Origin: Daldinia sp. FL1419
Lineage: Eukaryota > Ascomycota > Sordariomycetes > Xylariales > Hypoxylaceae
DNA length: 64,000 bases
Assembly: GCA_025201765.1 (NCBI GenBank)
Contig: MU623425.1
Location: 1 to 64,000, forward strand
Reading direction: 5' to 3'
Part shown: piece by piece, positions 48,801 through 60,988 of the stretch
Layout of the letters: every line of letters starts with the position of its first letter
Numbering within the stretch: position 1 is the first letter of the stretch
Program-made: the position numbers and the translations under genes
Notes under the pieces: model-generated
Databases searched by the model: none
Seen by the model: the letters and a program-made list of their open reading frames with translations, nothing else
Told to the model about the DNA's origin: nothing

Positions 48801-49965
48801 CTTGAACTTTGACTGCGTAAAAGTCGAATACCGTTGACGTTGGCGGGGCAGGTGAAAAGGTGTATTAGAATACCAACGACGAGCTTCGTAGGTATTTAAA
48901 TTTGAATTCAAATCCAAACAGTGGGAATTTGGCCTAGTCGTCCAACTAGTAAAAGAGGAGGATGAAAATTCCAATTGTCGAATCAAGACGGCCTGAAATT
49001 TGCACGGCGAAACCTTTTGCCAGACGCTCATATGAAAATTTTCCACGGTGAGATTAAAAAAAAAAAAAAAAAAAAAAAAAAAGTGATCATGTAGGTACTT
49101 ACCTTAGGTACCTAACATAATCGAAACATTACATAGTACTGGCTCAAGCTAAGGGAAGGTACACTACATATGATATTACCTCAGAGTATCTTATTTTCCC
49201 TACTTTTAAACCGGTGATAGGCCAACTACATACACTAGCACATTGTACATGCACGTAACCTGTTCGTCTGCGCTGCAAGAACCTAATCCATGTTGCGGCT
49301 AATAGAGGTATTTTAGAAACTTTCGGTAGCGGCAACGGCAACGCAGCTAGCCTAACTTCCCTTATCCTTACTTAGCCTTCCTTCTACGTTGGGCTAAAAC
49401 ATGTTATTTACACCCCGTCGTTGGGCAGCAGCTTTTGGACGACTTAAAACGACTAACCAACCTAACGGTTAGTCATCCATGGAAGTCGGGTTAGTACATG
49501 AGATTTATCATGAAGACTTCCCTATCGTCGTCATAAGCATCTACATTAGTATCCGTCTGAGAAAAGTTGAGTTATCATCACAACTATGATTACATCAAAT
49601 GCAGAAGACTATAAGTGAAACCAGAAGCAGACAAAAAACAAAACAAAAAACAACGCAGACACTGAACACATTATAAATCTGAAGCCGGATATGTAGAAGA
49701 CATCGATTACGGATTGCAATCATTTTTGCTTAATTAATGCACACGCCCAGAACCGGTGTGGCGTAGTGCCTCTCCTATAACTCAAGGCGTCCCGAATGCT
49801 CTTTTTTTCGTCCTCGTCACAAGCATCACCAAATGATACAGATACAAATGCTATACTCTAATATAATCCCTCCTCCTTTTCACCATGAACGCCCGTTTAT
49901 TAAGTCATTTCGAATCGGGACGAATTCATGATCAAGCCCATTCACAAAAACTGGCAATCTTTATT
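48801..49965. other. Intergenic region
   Basis: Promoter of spermidine synthase on its left part, then the 3' flank of the Nup2-like gene. An A27 run lies at 49056-49082 and an AGGTACTTACCTTAGGTACC motif at 49091-49111. No gene seen. Confidence 0.6.
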
Positions 49966-52900
49966 TTACCTGTTTGCGCTCTTGTTCGCTTCCAAAATCC
50001 TAGCCAGCTCTTGCGCAAACTCTGGCTTCTTGACCTGTAGGACCCACGTCTCGAGACCCGACCCGTTGTCGTTAGTCGCCATGAAGTTGACCGTCTTCTC
50101 CTTGGCCTTATATTCACCGTTCGGGAGGAGAGCCTTGTTCATCGCGATATGACCTCTCGGCTCTGCACGTAGTAATACACGAACCGCGCCGCTTGTCTTG
50201 TTCTTAAGGACACGTAGGGGTCCTACTCCCTGGGTTGTCCATGGTGACTTCCTCTCCTCTTCTTCGTTACTGCCCTTGACTATTGGCACGAATTTGATGG
50301 CTTTGGCACGCACTTCGTGCAAGATCGTCTCGTCCTCTTCACCTGGTCCACCACTGGTGAGCGATATCTGCTCCTGTGGAGCTTCTTCATCATCCTGCTG
50401 AGTTTGTGGCTCTGGTGTACCATTGACTGGAGTTGTACCTATGCTGGAGGGTGCAGGGAACGGTGAATCTAGAGGTGGTCAGTATATCGCGTACACTTTA
50501 GTTATAAAGCTACCACTTACTGGCTCCAGTAAAGTCACCGCTCGTTTGCAAGAAGCCCCCGGTACCCGAAAAGGATGCTGCAGGTTTAGGTGCAAACGGA
50601 TTCGAGATATTCTGGTTTGGTGTTGCTTGAGTGAAGCTGAAGCCGGGTGCTCCATTGCCCCCGTTAGATGCCCCAAATAAAGCTGGAGCCGGGTTGGGCG
50701 TAGATGGCGCCTGTTGACCAAAAGTGAAGCTCGACGAGGTGGTAACTGGTGCCGAAGGCTGGGCGCCAAACATTGGCGTTGATGGTGATGCGCTCGAGGC
50801 GAAGGGATTGTTGAATGACTGCCCATTGCCCCCTGCCGAAAAGGTGAACCCGGTAGTCGCAGAGCTCGAAGTATCTTGGCCGAAAGTAAACGATGCCGAA
50901 CCGGTTGTAGGACCTCCAAACTGGAAGTCAGGCTTCTTTGGCTCGGCGTTATTGAATTGAGTACCATTGGTACTCGCACCAAATATCATCGCTGGTGCTG
51001 CCGCAGGTGCGGCTTGTGTATTGCTGGGAGCTGCAGGTTGGCCTCCGAAAACGAAGGAGGGCGCAGGTGAAGCAGCATTGCCGAAGAGGTTTGATGACTT
51101 CGGGGTCGCGGGCTCCACCTTCTTTTCCGTAGAAACGGGGCTGAATAAATTAGTCGAAGTTGAAGTACCAAACAACGACACCCCCGTTGTTGTGGTAGGC
51201 TTCTTTTCCGCAGGCGTCGCTTCACCGTTCTTGGCGCCAAAAATATTTGACGCAGGGGTAGAGACACCAAATAATGAGGATCCTGTCGTGGTAGTTGGCT
51301 TAGATGTATCGGTTCCGAATAATGGCTTGGATGTAGGCGTAGCAGGAGTAGCTTCTGTTCTTGAGGCGCCGAATGTAAAGCTTGCTGATGCTGGTTTGCT
51401 TGAAGTATCGAATACAGACTTTGCTGTGTCAGAGCCATTAACTTTGTTATCACCTGCGCTAAACGATGCACTCGAAGAATTACCAAACAAGTTTGATGCG
51501 GATGCCTTTGGAGTGTTTCCAAATAGTGATTGACTACTGGGAGTAGCGTTGGCTTGGGGTGCAGTCGCCTTTATGTTATTGCTAAACAACGACGAGGCCT
51601 GAGTTGGGGTAGCACCGAAAAGAGATGTGGACTCTTTAGGGGCTAAAGGCGTCTCAATGGCCTTCGGCTCTGGAACGACATCCGAACTACCCTTTTGCTG
51701 CTCTTTAGTAGTCGAAGAGTCAGGCTCCTTTGTTTTCGGGACATCCCCAAACAATGATTTGGCGGGAGCTGGACTGAACAGGCTGGGGGTTGGGGTAGAC
51801 TTCTGTGCAGAGAAGAGGGAGCTGGCAGTACCATTTGACTTCAACGGCGATGAGACGGACGACGTAGATGATGTGCTGAATAGCGGTGCAGAGCTTGGCT
51901 GGAAGGCCGGGTTAGCTGGAGCACTAGCTCCAAAAAGAGATCTAACCGGTTTCGCCTCAGGTGCAATCTCTGGCTTGTCAGACTCGCGAGTGGTTTCTTT
52001 AGCGGCTTCTGATTTCTGGATTGTCGCTGGGGCTTTGGTAGTGCCAGAAGACGGCGGGCCAAACAATATCGGACTTGATGCTGCGTCGAATGTAAAGTCA
52101 CCCTTTGGCTTAGGAGTCTTGCTCTGTTCCTTATCCACGGTGGGCTGCTTCACCGGAACATCGTCATTTTGCTCTTCTACATTAGCCGTGGCCCGAAGCG
52201 GTTGCCCGTTAGATCCCATTTGAACTCGCCCAAAGAGGCCTCCTTTCGAAGTGAGATCGCCGGACTTAGTCAGGCCACTGAAAAGGTTGGGGGCAGTCGT
52301 TGTGTTACTGGTAGAAAATAGAGCTGATCCGCTCTGAGTAGGGGTATTTGTGCCGGCACTGCTAGCGACGCTGGGTTGAGCGCTCTCCGACGCACCTTGG
52401 CCATCTGCTTCTCCGTCTTCCGACTCGGACTCAGTATCACCGTCATCAGCGTTGCCGTTCTCGTTGCCGCTACTGTTCGCAGAACTTCCAGATAGGTAGC
52501 TGAAGATATTACCGGTGTTCTTGGCTGGCACTGATCCAACCTTGTGCCCGCTAAGCACCGATCCGGTAGTGTTATCCTCTGGAGCGGCTTCGATCGTGGC
52601 GGGTTTGAATCCATTGGTAGACGATGCGAATGGGTTCGACTTGCCGTTAGGGTTAACGTTTTGGGTTTCACTCAACTTCTGAGACCCAAAGGGGGTTAAG
52701 GGTGCTCTTTTAGCGGGCGAGGCACTGCCAGTCTGCGTTCTGTTGAGGATGCTTTCAAACTTGGATTTGGCCGCGGTAGGAGTAGCCTTTTGTACTTTGT
52801 TGGGCTGATTCTCATCTGGTTCATCGGTTTCCTCAGCCTTTCGTTTACTCTTCCTATAAGGGGAGGGTCCTGTAGGAGCGACGTCAACTTGTTCTTGAGT

Positions 52901-53758
52901 AACATTGCGGCGCTTGTTCTGGTTAGCGGTGGAGGCCATTAGGGCATTATCTTTTGGCGCCGCGTCGTCCTCAGCCTTGCGCTTTACCGACGCAACACCA
53001 GGGCGACGATTACTCTGAATCGGAGTTGCCGGCACCGCTTTCTCCGCTTGTGGTTCCGGCTCCGGTAGGTTGTGGGCTGCTCTCCACCTCTTGAGTACTT
53101 CTTCTGATGGCTTCACATTCTTAAATTCATATAGTCCGTATCGTAGCATAATTAACCCCCTACTCTTTTCGTATTCCTTCGCGAAGTTCATTATGTTCAG
53201 TTTCCAGTCCTTCTTCACGAAGATCTCATCAGCAGCGTATTTTAATCTTCGTAGATCAAGGACGCAGAAAAACTGTCGTCGCTGAAGGTCATCGAAGTTT
53301 GGGGGGCATTTATGGGCCAGGAACTGATCTGCGTAGATAGTACCTGTACGGTTAGGATCATCAGGAACCTCTTTAGATAGAGCTGCGCCAGAGAGTTCGG
53401 GATCGGGAGATGGTATCCTCATCTTGAAAGGCTCAGTAGAAGGTATACCATACATGCCACCTTGCGTGGTCTTTTGGATGGATTTACGACCGCCCGGGGT
53501 TGCCTTTGTTACATCCGCCGGTAAGCTAGGCGCAAACTTGATTGTACGAGAGGTTTGGGGAGTAGAAGTACGGAATAGATCGCGACCGTATGATGTACTC
53601 GAGGCTACCTTACTCGTAGTATTCGAAGCGCGCGCGGGTGATGCTCTACTCATGGGGACGAGCGACGATCGGAATCTGCTCGCTGAAGCAGACCGGAAAG
53701 GCGTCGAGCCCTGCTGGCCTGGCGCGGGGCGAGGCTTAAGAGGTGTGCTTGACGACAT
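49966..53758 (-). CDS. Nup2-like FG nucleoporin with Ran-binding domain
   Basis: Two exons, 50521-53758 and 49966-50468, give 1,246 residues. The N-terminal third is basic and Ser/Pro-rich, with a conserved-looking helical stretch around residues 140-235 that includes LRYGLYEFKNVKPSEEVLK and may bind nuclear-transport factors. KRKAEDD and KRRN-like patches are candidate nuclear localisation signals. The region from about 380 to 1080 is an FG-repeat domain with many SLFG, FTFG and NLFG units, the mesh that contacts importins. After the only intron an acidic linker leads to a RanBP1-type domain (about residues 1130-1246: AKAIKFVPIV, WTTQGVGPLRVLKNK, RVLLRAEPRG). This order matches Nup2/Nup61 of the nuclear basket, which helps recycle importin-alpha with RanGTP. 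Repetitive codons create long open frames on the opposite strand (50967-51533, 51627-52223), which are not genes. Confidence 0.9.
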
Positions 53759-55366
53759 TGTGTGTGTAAATCGGTTATCAAAGGATGTAAAAATCCCAGA
53801 TAACGCGTAATGGTTGGGGGTTGTTGGAAAAGGAAAAGACGACGTGTACGAGATGGATGATAGACGCGTCGGGGGGTAAGAGGTCGATGTTGGGATTGCC
53901 TAGGCGACCGGCCGCGACCAAACCGGAGACGGGTTTGACGAATGATGAGATGGAATGGAGACTAGAGTAAATGCAGAAAAGGCCTTAAGAAAATAAAAAA
54001 GGGAAGGCCTTGACGGCAAATCTCAAGTAATTCCAAATTATGCAGGCATGTAATAATTGAAAACAAATTTGAAATGATAAAAAAAGTGAAATTTTGTTGG
54101 ATGTTTGATGGATGGGCCGGCGATCCTTTGACACCTTGACGACAACAAGGCCAAGGCAAAAGAAAGATTTTTGCTTGTTGGAAAAAGTGACTGGGAGTGA
54201 GTGATGTTATTATTTGGGGTTCTGGGTTGGTGGGTCAAAGTTGGCTGTGGCCGCAAAGGAAAAAAAAAATAAAAAAAATATTAAAAGGGTAGACTCGGTA
54301 CGTACCTTAAATCATGACTGTATCGTGACTTGAAAAACAGTCAATTAGGTGATAATATCCACCTACGGATCCGTACGAAAGCCTGTAATTTTTTGAGAAC
54401 GGTCTCGTGTCATTGGATAAAAACTTAGACGCGCTTTGCAGGTATCAGCCCAAAGTATCAGTACAAGCATGGAACTACGAACCTTGCGGTGCACAGACCA
54501 CCTTTCAAATGTTCACAACTCCTTACCAATTCTACGTACTTAACCTTATTACGCACCTACCTAAAAGGTACACAAAGCACCTGACTCCACTTGGCGCGCA
54601 TTGAGCTTTGAGCTTTATCAAAGCTTCAATTTGGGGCTTCACAACATACAAAGACACATTGGATTTCAACATGCCATTTTACTATTGATTATATAGTAGG
54701 GAGATCCATATTACTATAAATATTTCCATTTGGTTGTATAGCCAAAATATTCTTAGTGAATCAGGAAATATGCTGCCCGTTTTCGTACACTCTGGTTGGC
54801 TTATACCCAATGACCACCCAATCCGAGTTTAAACACGACATCACATGTCAGATATTTAAGGTATGCTCACTAGTACATACGTTGAAATCGATATTGTTAC
54901 GAGAGATATATAGTACACAGATAGACTACAAGCTTCCAGTTCTGTACCTGGTTTATATTGGATTTATATGCATCCAAATTTGAAATGCGCAATTGTTTGG
55001 CTAAACCAGAACTCTCCGAGACATTCATCATGTACGTAGGTAGGTAATCTGTGTCCTTAAACTTTATCAAACAGCTTAGAAAGCATATAATACGAATTTC
55101 GCGCGACCTCCTATTATGACGTACTTTTACAATTCGACGCTGCGGAGATATTTACAATAGTCCCACCCTCAAAAATTCATCACAAGCCATCGCATAACAT
55201 TCACGCCGAGTTTCCCCTTGAATAGAATCGACCCAACGTAGTAAAATCAATAGTGTAACGTCTTGGTATTCCGAGTACATAGGTGGAAACGAATGGTGCA
55301 GATGGTAGTTATATCGCCTAAAACTTCATTTTATACAGTACTACATATTAGCAACAATTGAATAAC
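53759..55366. other. Intergenic region
   Basis: Promoter side of the Nup2-like gene and 3' flank of the SCP2 gene, with poly-A stretches near 54258-54280. Open frames are short and featureless. No gene seen. Confidence 0.6.
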
Positions 55367-55903
55367 TCATAGCTTCGCCTTCGTCTGCGCTTTAGCTAAG
55401 ATAGGCTGTAGCTTAGTCGCCTTCATAACGTCACCCTTAATCTTTAACTTTCCGGACATGAATAATCGTTGCGCATTAGCCTGACCAGCTACGAGCTTGC
55501 CGAAGTCCTCATCCGAGAGGGATAGGGTCACTGTGTATCGCGATGAATTAGTATTTAATCGCATGCGAATATACTATACGATGGAATGAAAATGGGTTAT
55601 TTACCTGTCGGCTTCTCGCCCAGACCCGTACCGACGGTACCTTTCTCTTTAAGGTCAATGTGCCAACTCTCGGTCTCGCCGGCTTTGTTCTTTATGTTGA
55701 AAGCGAAGATGGCGTTGCCTTGCTTGATAGCATCTTTTCGGTCGGCTTCGCTTTGTAAAGCCTCGTTGATAGCGTCAAAAGCACCCGAGGAGGGAAACTT
55801 GTCTGTGAGGAGAGATTAGTCTTCTGCGGAATACTCGGAGGGGGCGCGAAGCGTAGAACGCGACGGTTGGTGTTTAAATCGTCTTACCGTTCTTTAGACC
55901 CAT
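55367..55903 (-). CDS. SCP2 sterol-carrier domain protein, probably peroxisomal
   Basis: Three exons, 55888-55903, 55605-55802 and 55367-55530, give 125 residues, consisting almost only of an SCP2 domain. SCP2 proteins bind fatty acyl-CoAs and sterols in a hydrophobic tunnel and in fungi support peroxisomal beta-oxidation. Family features are the N-terminal helix SSGAFDAINEAL, the strand AIFAFNIKNKAGETESWHIDLK, the TVTLSLSDEDFGKLVAG turn, and FMSGKLKIKGDVMKATKLQPIL. The last three residues, AKL, fit the PTS1 peroxisomal targeting consensus. The first exon encodes only five residues plus one base; it is chosen because MGLKN-D-KFPSSGAF continues in frame through a clean GTAAGA donor. Confidence 0.92.
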
Positions 55904-58008
55904 TTTTGCGAAATTGATTAAGTCAAGAGTTGGTGCGATTGAGAGATGTGGACAGTAGGCGACGCGCGAGTAAGTGAGGCTCCCGAGATAAAAGTTGTAA
56001 AGAAAGTTGAATGTTTCGGGGATTGAGAAAGCTTCAGCGAATTTACAATAAGTAAAGAGTTAGTTGATGACGCTGTTTCTCGGGTTCGTTGCACGTGCCA
56101 ATTGAACCTCGGTCGTTGCTTAATTTGGCTGTCCATGTGCTGCCATTGTTTCTAAGCTGCTAGGTTAGGTGCTAGGGACAAGGGGGTAAAGAATGGCATT
56201 CTAGTGTAGGTAGGTTAGGTAGTCCTTTTAGGTAAGCAGGACCGGACAAAGAACTAACCTAACGACTTCTTTGGAAGTGAGGTGAGGTTAATAAGGTAGT
56301 TCATCTCATCAGCCACCGAGGTCCTGCCACTAGAAGGATTAATAATTAATTAACCTAGATAGAAACGCCATGGGTAATATGAAATCAAGTCTAATAATCA
56401 CTACCAGCCTCATCTCTAGCCACTCCATCACTTTTTCGTTCATTGCCCAATAAAAAGTCAAAAAAGTCCCCAAAAAGGTGTAAGTCAAAAATATATGCAC
56501 GTTCCATGTAAGTCAATTCTTCTTACGGTTCTTACGATAGCACGACACAATCACTCACTTAAGTAGTATCCCAACGTTCTGGCACAGGGTCGACCTAGAT
56601 TCACATGTTGCATGACGGTGCGTTCCGCGGGCTTACGGGCTTACGGGCCTTGCCATATCGAGAACTTCGACTCCGTCAGCCGTCTGCAAGTTACGTGCTG
56701 TCAATCCAATAAAATCTTGTATAGTTTACCAAGCGATGCTCCCGCGGGGAACCCCTGGCATGTCGACAAACCCCCCATCATCTGATCTCTTCTTATCCTC
56801 GTTCTATCTTGTGAATTGCTTATTTCCGGCATTACCCGCCCTGCTTCACCGGTTTGGTACTCATACATACTCGTACATACTCATACAGGCTCATACATAC
56901 ACAGGCACTACATAAGGAACCACACAAGCAATACCACCAGCAGTACGCAACCGCCAATGGCTTCTGATGGCTTCTGATAGCTTCTGGTGTACCAATATCC
57001 ATCGAATTCTGATTGAGTACTAATCGAGCATTGCCAAGAACTTGTGTGCTGTCATAAAGGCCCAGACGCTATGGCGGGAGTTCCTTACCCGAGATCTTGT
57101 ATTCCATATGCTTCATATGCTTCGTATGCTTCATATACCCCGTATGAGAATCTCGTGTCGTACAAAGGCGTCTCTGCTCATAACAGACTCGGGAACCAGG
57201 GATTCATGGGATTTGAACCTTTCCTTTTGGCATGCTACGATATAATAGCATGACGTATAAGCAAAGACGTGTATCGTGTATATTCCGTCAGCATGACTGC
57301 TTAGCGAAGCTTTTAGTATCGAGAAATCGTACCGTTCCTGGTCGCCGAACTACCGAAGACTGGTCTCCTCGCCGACCAGTTGTCAATATTACTTCTACCC
57401 CTATTGACGGTCGGTTCGGTTTTTTTTTTTTTTTTTTTTGGTTTCTTTTTTTCTATTTAAAAATTCAACTCTTCGTTTTGCTGGCACGTCTATCGACGTC
57501 TCGAACGCTTAGGTGCCAGACGCTCGGGGTCTCATCCGGTCACTCGGGATTTGAGTGGGCAGCAACCCTGACAGCAAAGGCGTATTTCGATTGGTCCGTA
57601 GGGAATTGCGGAGATTCTGACACTCCTAAATTGCACGATATCGCTGCAACCAACTTCCTGAGCCAACGTGCATCCCGTACATTCCATGTACCAAGCTTCC
57701 GGGGACCATCCCATCGACAAAATCGCCCATCTTGGTTAAACTGTACATTCGAATCGTTGCAATGCGTCGTATGATGGCAGATTCGAGAATTAGATAACCT
57801 GAGTAGACTACCCCTTCTGTTATCAGGCTAGAGTGGATAATATACCCCCTTCTGCCTCCGCATCTGCGCCGCTGGGCTGCCTTCCCCAGCCTCGCCACTG
57901 TAAAGAAGTCCAAAACCCGTCTTGAATATGCAAGGCTCAGAGCCCGCGGGCAAGGTCTCGAGCTAAAAGACTTAGGCGTACAGAATTCCGACTCAGACAC
58001 GCCGAAGG
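55904..58008. other. Intergenic region
   Basis: A shared promoter region between the divergent SCP2 and Zn2Cys6 genes. It contains CATAC-rich repeats (56863-56905), a CATATGCTT repeat at 57107-57137 and a T20 run at 57420-57439. The frames at 57044-57253 and 57626-58000 arise from such repeats or lack motifs. No gene seen. Confidence 0.6.
57420..57439. repeat. T20 homopolymer
   Basis: Twenty consecutive T, about 570 bp before the Zn2Cys6 start codon at 58009. Poly(dT) tracts can exclude nucleosomes in promoters, but that role is only inferred. Confidence 0.8.
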
Positions 58009-59717
58009 ATGGAGACTGTTAAACGAGCGCAGGGGTGCTGGACCTGCAAACGTAAGTTTTTGAATATAACATCAGCAATCGCGACACTTACTAAACACCT
58101 CGGAAGGACGTAAGATCGGATGTGACCGCGGCTATCCAGCCTGTAACAACTGCCTTCGCACCGGAAGAGAATGTCTGGGCTACGGCATCCGTCTCGCGTG
58201 GCCAGATCAGCCAGACGGTAGACGCAGATTAACTCGACTTCCGGATCACACGATCCACCATCACGAAATTGACCCTGACTATTATGGGAAACAGTTCCTG
58301 AACGTAACTTACTCAGACTTAGCCCTCGCTAGGAAAGGCATATCGCCCATTTGCCTGTCCATCGTCCGCGCTCAACCGCGGCCGGGACGAAGTCTACCTC
58401 TATTCGCAGATCTTCACGAGAGGGAATCCCATCTTATTACCTACTGTAAGAGCGGGCCGATCACATCTCATATGAGTTTCGCCGCGAGAATCTGCTGACG
58501 TTTATTATATCAGATCAGAATAAGCTGTCTCAGATGATATCCACAATTAACATCAACAATGGATTCCGCGACGATTTACTACCCATGGCACTTTCGAACA
58601 TCGGAAATGCTTCTAACGGTCTTCGAAATGCCATGCTTGCCGTATCCGCTTTTCATCTCTGGGGTTCGGAGGAAGCGCTATCCTATAAAGCCGATGCCCT
58701 TCGATCCCTGTCTTCCTCGTTAGCAAGCGAGTCTATTGGTATAACCGAGACGCAGCTAGCCACATCGATGATGCTCTGCGTTTACAATGTGGGATCTTGT
58801 TCTATCATTCTCCATGTTTGATGCTGATTCCAAAATAGGTTTTCGACGAGACCGAAGGCAATTGGAACCTGCATCTTCGTGGTGCTCAAACTATTCTTCG
58901 CAAGCTCGCCAGTATCCACGGCGGACAGTTGAAGTACGGCTTCCTATATACCTGGTTTCTTTATCATGAGATCTTGGGCGGGTTCAGCCAGCCGCTTCAG
59001 TATGGGAAAAGCCCGGCATCACTACAACTTTTATATGACACGAATTTTGATAAATCCTTGGTATTATCCCCCAGACTTACAAATCCAAGAAACCTCCCAC
59101 TAACGAACCGATAGATCATTGGATCGCTCGGATGTTCCGTAGAAGTTATGGAAATTATCAGCTACGTAAATGGATTACGTGCTATCGAGCTCCGGGGCGC
59201 CTCTCTAGAGTATAGCCCTGAAGAACGTGCTCGGAAGGCTGATGAATGGCGTGAGACCGAGAGCCGGATAACAAATCTTACGCAACATCTGGACCCTTAT
59301 GAAGAGAGTCGTATACCGCCCATAGAAAGGGCTCGAATCTATACGACCGCCGAACTTTATCGAATCGCGGCTCTACTCTACTTACAGAGAACGGCCGAAT
59401 GTACGCATAATCAAGAGCTCAGGTCGATGTGTCTGGAGCGAGCGTTTCAAGCACTAAAGCTCCTTGACGTCTGCACAAGCCCATGGCCTCTCTTCGTAAT
59501 TGCTTGCGAGACCGAAGATGACCAACAGAGAATAATGATCCTCAAGACACTCGATAAAATGGACAACGAACGACACATTGGAAATGTGTTTGTTCTACGT
59601 GATATAATCGAGTCATACTGGAAACAACAGGATCTCCAGGCCGACAGCGGCCGAATCTCTAATACCAAATGGTGGAATGTTGTCAACTTAGATATCGCCG
59701 CGCCTTGGTGTATCTAA
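58009..59717 (+). CDS. Zn(2)Cys(6) transcription factor, candidate cluster regulator
   Basis: Five exons, 58009-58051, 58107-58445, 58514-58788, 58839-59060 and 59115-59717, give 493 residues. The N-terminal cluster CWTCKRRKIGC-DRGYPA-CNNC-LRTGRE-C has the spacing CX2CX6CX6CX2CX6C at residues 10-37, placed at the very N-terminus. The rest resembles the fungal-specific transcription factor domain 2 (e.g. GLRNAMLAVSAFHLWGSEEA; LCVYNVFDETEGNWNLHLRGA). The donors GTGGGA (58789) and GTATTA (59061) are non-optimal but give continuous family-like sequence. Its 3' end converges on the nitrilase gene 120 bp away, and a permease gene follows, so local regulation of nitrile or amino-acid metabolism is plausible but inferred only from position. 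Confidence 0.88.
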
Positions 59718-59837
59718 AAACGATAGTCCTTCCGATTGCCGTCCTACCATCGACGTTATTATCATCACTACTAGTAACACTATACCCCCGTTATGATTTC
59801 TCACGAACTATCTTTGGCGACCTAATTTCGGCCGCAC

Positions 59838-60988
59838 CTATTTAGACATTTTCGTCACATGTAAGTCTTGGGTGGGATTCACCAGTAAACTTAGCAGGTC
59901 CGGCCTGGCGTAATGTCCGACGACATCGATGAATGCTTTGGGATAATCGATATCCCGCAAATTAATATCCGCCTTGAGGATGCCCTCTTCGCCAGCGCCG
60001 ATGGGTTCGCAAAGCGGCTTGCCGTCGGGTCCGAAAATCATGGAAAAACCACCGCCGGGCTGGAAAGGAGTCTCGTTAGTACTTTATCGGAGTAGCGGAA
60101 AAGGGAGGGTCTTACTGTTTTTGTGACGGGGTTGCCGGAAAGGTTGTTTTTTTCCAGATTCTTCTCGGTTAGGATTTGCGATGCGACGAGGACGAAGCAC
60201 TGCCCTTCTATAGCCATGAACTGGCTAGCCCGGTAGCTCGCTTCCCCCGTCTCGTGATATAGCCATGCAATTTTGGAGGGATCTGGCATTTCAAATTCTG
60301 CGGGCCAACTTGATATCTAATTCAGCGGGGTTTATGAGGAATGGGAGTTGAAGGAAGTTTAAAACTAACCTTGCAATATGTATCTGGACTCCTTGTGAGT
60401 ATTCGTAGTAACGAAGTAAAGGTTGCAAGTGCTCCCAGCAGTTTAAACCACCAATATTACCGAATTTCGATGGCACGACACACTTGAGCGATTCGGCTTG
60501 ACCTTCACCCCATATAGTTCGCTCTATGTGTGTTGGCTTTATCTTTCGTCTGTGATGGACTATCTCGCCCTCTGGGGAAATAAATGATTGGGCCATGTAG
60601 AGACTGCCGCCCTCCCTCTCGCTGTATCCTAGAACCACGAATATTCCTGCTTCCTTTATAGCGGCAAGGATACGTCTCATATGGTCCGAGTCTCGAGGCA
60701 TCGAATTCGCCATGTATTCGTGGATGATATGAGTGTTTTCGATGACGCTCGAAGTCCACATGGACCTAGGTCGAGGCAAACAAGTCGACGTTAGTGTTCC
60801 AATCGCGTGGTAACCTTTGGCTGAACTTACCACGGGTACCCAGGAATCCATACCTCGGGAAACCCGAGCACCTGAACTCCATCTGCCGCTGCCTCCTCGA
60901 TAAGGGAGATAGTCTTGTCGACAGCTCCGTTCAGGTCGAGCCATACCGGTTCGGCTTGGACAGCACCAACGCGTACGGTAGTAGACAT
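59838..60988 (-). CDS. Nitrilase / cyanide hydratase family enzyme
   Basis: Four exons, 60831-60988, 60370-60765, 60116-60308 and 59838-60059, give 322 residues. The branch hydrolyses nitriles to carboxylic acids or amides, or hydrates cyanide to formamide. The catalytic triad is Glu45 in FPEVWIPGYPW, Lys127 in HHRRKIKPTHIERTIWGEG and Cys162 in GGLNCWEH. The CWEH motif separates true nitrilases from the Nit2 branch. ASWPAEFEM and PGGGFSMIFGPDG follow as usual. Fungal cyanide hydratases have a longer C-terminal tail (about 350-370 residues), while this protein ends soon after DVVGHYARPDLL. A general nitrilase is therefore somewhat more likely, though the substrate cannot be read from the sequence. 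The junction at 60308/60370 was set by the conserved SWPAEFE; reading through it would give a stop. No targeting signal is seen, so the enzyme is probably cytosolic. Confidence 0.92.

Noticed and set aside
50967..52223. Two long plus-strand open frames (188 and 198 codons)
   Set aside because: They are the complement of the FG-repeat codons of the Nup2-like gene; biased composition keeps the opposite strand open and no motif is present.
57626..58000. 124-codon minus-strand frame in front of the Zn2Cys6 gene
   Set aside because: It overlaps the promoter region, has no motif and cannot be joined to other exons.
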